Notes under the pieces: model-generated
What the model was told of the DNA's origin: nothing
Databases searched by the model: none
The model's input: only the letters and a program-made list of their open reading frames with translations
In this document: positions 10,259 to 11,540 of the stretch, in pieces
How positions within the stretch are numbered: position 1 is the first letter of the stretch
How the letters are laid out: the number at the start of each line of letters is the position of its first letter
Program-made: the position numbers and the translations under genes
Assembly: GCA_937860195.1 (NCBI GenBank)
Contig: CALMBN010000277.1
Span: 1 to 11,540, forward strand
Length of the DNA: 11,540 nucleotides
Reading direction: 5' to 3'
Source: an uncultured Novosphingobium sp.
GTDB lineage: Bacteria > Pseudomonadota > Alphaproteobacteria > Sphingomonadales > Sphingomonadaceae

Positions 10259-10717
10259 TCACAGTTGTTGTTTGGCATTGCGCTGTAACACGTCGGCAAT
10301 GGCTTCAAGCGCAAGTTCGTAACCCTTCGCGCCCAGGCCGCAGATGACGCCGGTGGCCGCCAGAGAAATGTAAGAATGCTGGCGAAACTGGTCGCGGCGG
10401 AAAATGTTTGAGAGGTGAACTTCTATGACGGGCAGTTCGGCTGCTTGAAGCGCGTCCAGAATGGCGACCGATGTATGCGTATAGCCGCCCGCATTGAGGA
10501 TGATGCCCTGCGCCTTGGTGCGCGCTTCCTGAATCCAATTGACCAATTCGCCTTCGACGTTGGACTGCCGGAAATCGATTTCGAGACCCAAACTCTTGGC
10601 GCACGTCGCGGCTCGGGCCTGAATGTCGGCCAGCGTGTCGCTGCCATAGATTGCGGGCTCGCGCGTTCCGAGCATGTTCAGGTTGGGGCCGTTCAAGACA
10701 TAAATCAATTTTGCCAT
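10259..10717 (-). CDS. aroQ: Type II 3-dehydroquinate dehydratase
   Basis: Third step of the shikimate pathway: dehydrates 3-dehydroquinate to 3-dehydroshikimate (cytoplasm, dodecamer of flavodoxin-like subunits). 152 residues, typical of the type II enzyme. Catalytic and binding residues are visible: Arg19 and Tyr24 (TREPAIYGS, with the active-site Tyr), Asn75 in NAGGYTHTS, His101 in EVHLSN, and Arg112 in FRQHSY. The [11 protein letters not shown]-terminus is a family signature. Start is ATG 10715-10717; no Shine-Dalgarno sequence is visible in the C-rich bases before it. Placement directly ahead of accB-accC is a recurrent alphaproteobacterial arrangement. A gap of 181 bases with a candidate terminator separates it from the DsbA-type gene, so it may have its own promoter there. 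Confidence 0.97.
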   Translation of the reverse strand: MAKLIYVLNGPNLNMLGTREPAIYGSDTLADIQARAATCAKSLGLEIDFRQSNVEGELVNWIQEARTKAQGIILNAGGYTHTSVAILDALQAAELPVIEVHLSNIFRRDQFRQHSYISLAATGVICGLGAKGYELALEAIADVLQRNAKQQL

Positions 10718-10827
10718 GGGATGGGCGGACTGTCTGGCTAGCGTGTAAACGCGGCATCGAGGCGAGCCGGGATTGTGATCTAAAGCGGTCTACCAGCTTT
10801 CACGCACATGCGAAAGGGCGCCCAACG

Positions 10828-10837
10828 ACACGCGTGT
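10828..10837. promoter_or_regulatory. 10-base palindrome upstream of aroQ
   Basis: ACACGCGTGT is a perfect palindrome about 110 bases upstream of the aroQ start, in the 181-base gap 10718-10898. A second imperfect dyad (CTTTC/GAAAG arms, 10797-10801 and 10812-10816) lies between it and aroQ. Position suggests operator sites for the aroQ-accBC promoter, but no matching regulator can be named. Confidence 0.25.
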
Positions 10838-10869
10838 TGATGGATGCCGCGAATACTAAGTCGTTGTTG

Positions 10870-10900
10870 TGTAATAATAAAAACTAAAACGCGACGCGTC
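10870..10900 (-). terminator. Weak candidate intrinsic terminator after the DsbA-type gene
   Basis: Minus strand: a short stem ACGC/GCGT with a GTC loop (10889-10899, extendable by one G-T pair) overlaps the stop codon and is followed by a long T-rich run (TTTTAGTTTTTATTATT). The stem is only four or five pairs, so termination would be partial. It would set apart aroQ-accB-accC from the DsbA-type gene. Confidence 0.35.
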
Positions 10901-11540
10901 AGCAGGTGCTGCACCCCGACTTGCGGAAGTCTGCGATCAAGGTCTTCAGTTGATCGTGCAAATCTTCCGGTGCACCGGGGATGGATTTGTCTCCAACGAG
11001 GAAGTGCGGCGTCCCGTTAATGCCCATTTTCTTGGCAAGCGCCTTCATGCCGTCGAGTTCGGTTTTGACAGCGTCGCCGGACATGTCCGCTTTGAGTTTG
11101 GCCATGTCGAGCCCGAGTGCTTCGGCGGCTTTGAGAGACGATGCTTCATTCGCTTGGCCTTTCGAGGACAACATGGCCTGGTGGAATTCCCAGTACTTGC
11201 CCTGACGCTTGGCAGCGAGCGCGGCTTTAGCGGCTTCTTCCGAGCCCTTGGACAGGATCGGCAGCTCTTTGAACACGACGCGCACGCGTTTGTCACCTTC
11301 AATGAGTTTCTGGATCTCCGTCATGCCGCGTTTGCAGTATCCGCAGTTGTAATCGAAGAATTCCACAACGGTGATATCGCCGGCCGGGTCGCCCGCAACC
11401 GGGCTTTCAGGATTGCGGTAGATATCCTTGGCATTCTCGGACATGAATGACTTCAACTTCTCGGCCTGCTCCTGCTCCATCTTGGCTTCGAGGGCTTGCT
11501 GAACCTCGACGATGATCTCAGGGTTTTTGATGAGATAGTC
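10899..11540 (-). CDS. DsbA family thiol oxidoreductase, 5'-truncated by window edge
   Basis: A thioredoxin-fold protein that makes or rearranges disulfides, most likely periplasmic (the signal peptide, if present, is outside the window). The frame is open to the window edge: 20 more codons (DYLIKNPEIIVEVQQALEAK) precede the internal ATG at 11478-11480, and they look like the helical N-terminal segment of ScsC/BdbD-like DsbA proteins, so the ATG is not the true start. Active site CGYC at 11334-11345 in FFDYNCGYCKRG; helical insertion between; cis-Pro loop NGTPHFLV. The last five residues are GCSTC, adding a second Cys pair at the extreme C-terminus. It is upstream of aroQ-accB-accC on the same strand but separated by 181 bases and a possible terminator. 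Confidence 0.93.
   Translation of the reverse strand, partial: DYLIKNPEIIVEVQQALEAKMEQEQAEKLKSFMSENAKDIYRNPESPVAGDPAGDITVVEFFDYNCGYCKRGMTEIQKLIEGDKRVRVVFKELPILSKGSEEAAKAALAAKRQGKYWEFHQAMLSSKGQANEASSLKAAEALGLDMAKLKADMSGDAVKTELDGMKALAKKMGINGTPHFLVGDKSIPGAPEDLHDQLKTLIADFRKSGCSTC

Overview
The window reads as chromosomal DNA from an alphaproteobacterium, most likely a sphingomonad or relative. This rests on three things: the high GC content and GC-ending codons of the left two thirds, the WalW-type deacetylase next to a soluble histidine-kinase-like protein, and the aroQ-accB-accC gene order. The taxonomic call is inference; no search was run. There is no CRISPR array, insertion sequence or recognisable phage gene.

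Region 1 (1-3371, plus strand) is glycogen metabolism: the 3' part of a phosphoglucomutase gene (pgm) overlapping by 4 bases a glycogen debranching gene (glgX). glgX stops about 60 codons early. The missing C-terminal end appears to continue in another frame to 3371, so a frameshift is likely. Region 2 (3372-3664) has no gene but holds three small hairpins. Region 3 (3665-3841, minus) is a tandem pair, tRNA-Pro(UGG) and a CAU-anticodon tRNA, both with encoded CCA.

Region 4 (3883-6601, minus) is a two-gene unit: a membrane-free histidine-kinase-like protein with an intact phospho-acceptor His but a poor ATP-binding domain, followed by a WalW-type polysaccharide deacetylase. Region 5 (6602-6804) is the divergent control region, with an AT palindrome and a dyad upstream of the regulator's ribosome-binding site. 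Region 6 (6805-8337, plus) is an Lrp/AsnC regulator tightly coupled to a membrane-anchored metallo-beta-lactamase-fold hydrolase.

Region 7 (8334-11540, minus) holds, in transcription order, a DsbA-type thiol oxidoreductase (5' end outside the window), aroQ (3-dehydroquinate dehydratase), accB and accC (biotin carboxyl carrier protein and biotin carboxylase of acetyl-CoA carboxylase). accC and the hydrolase converge and share a CTAG in which both stop codons lie. Most of this is core metabolism. The parts that deserve a second look are the broken glgX end, the degenerate kinase with its deacetylase, and the Lrp-hydrolase pair.
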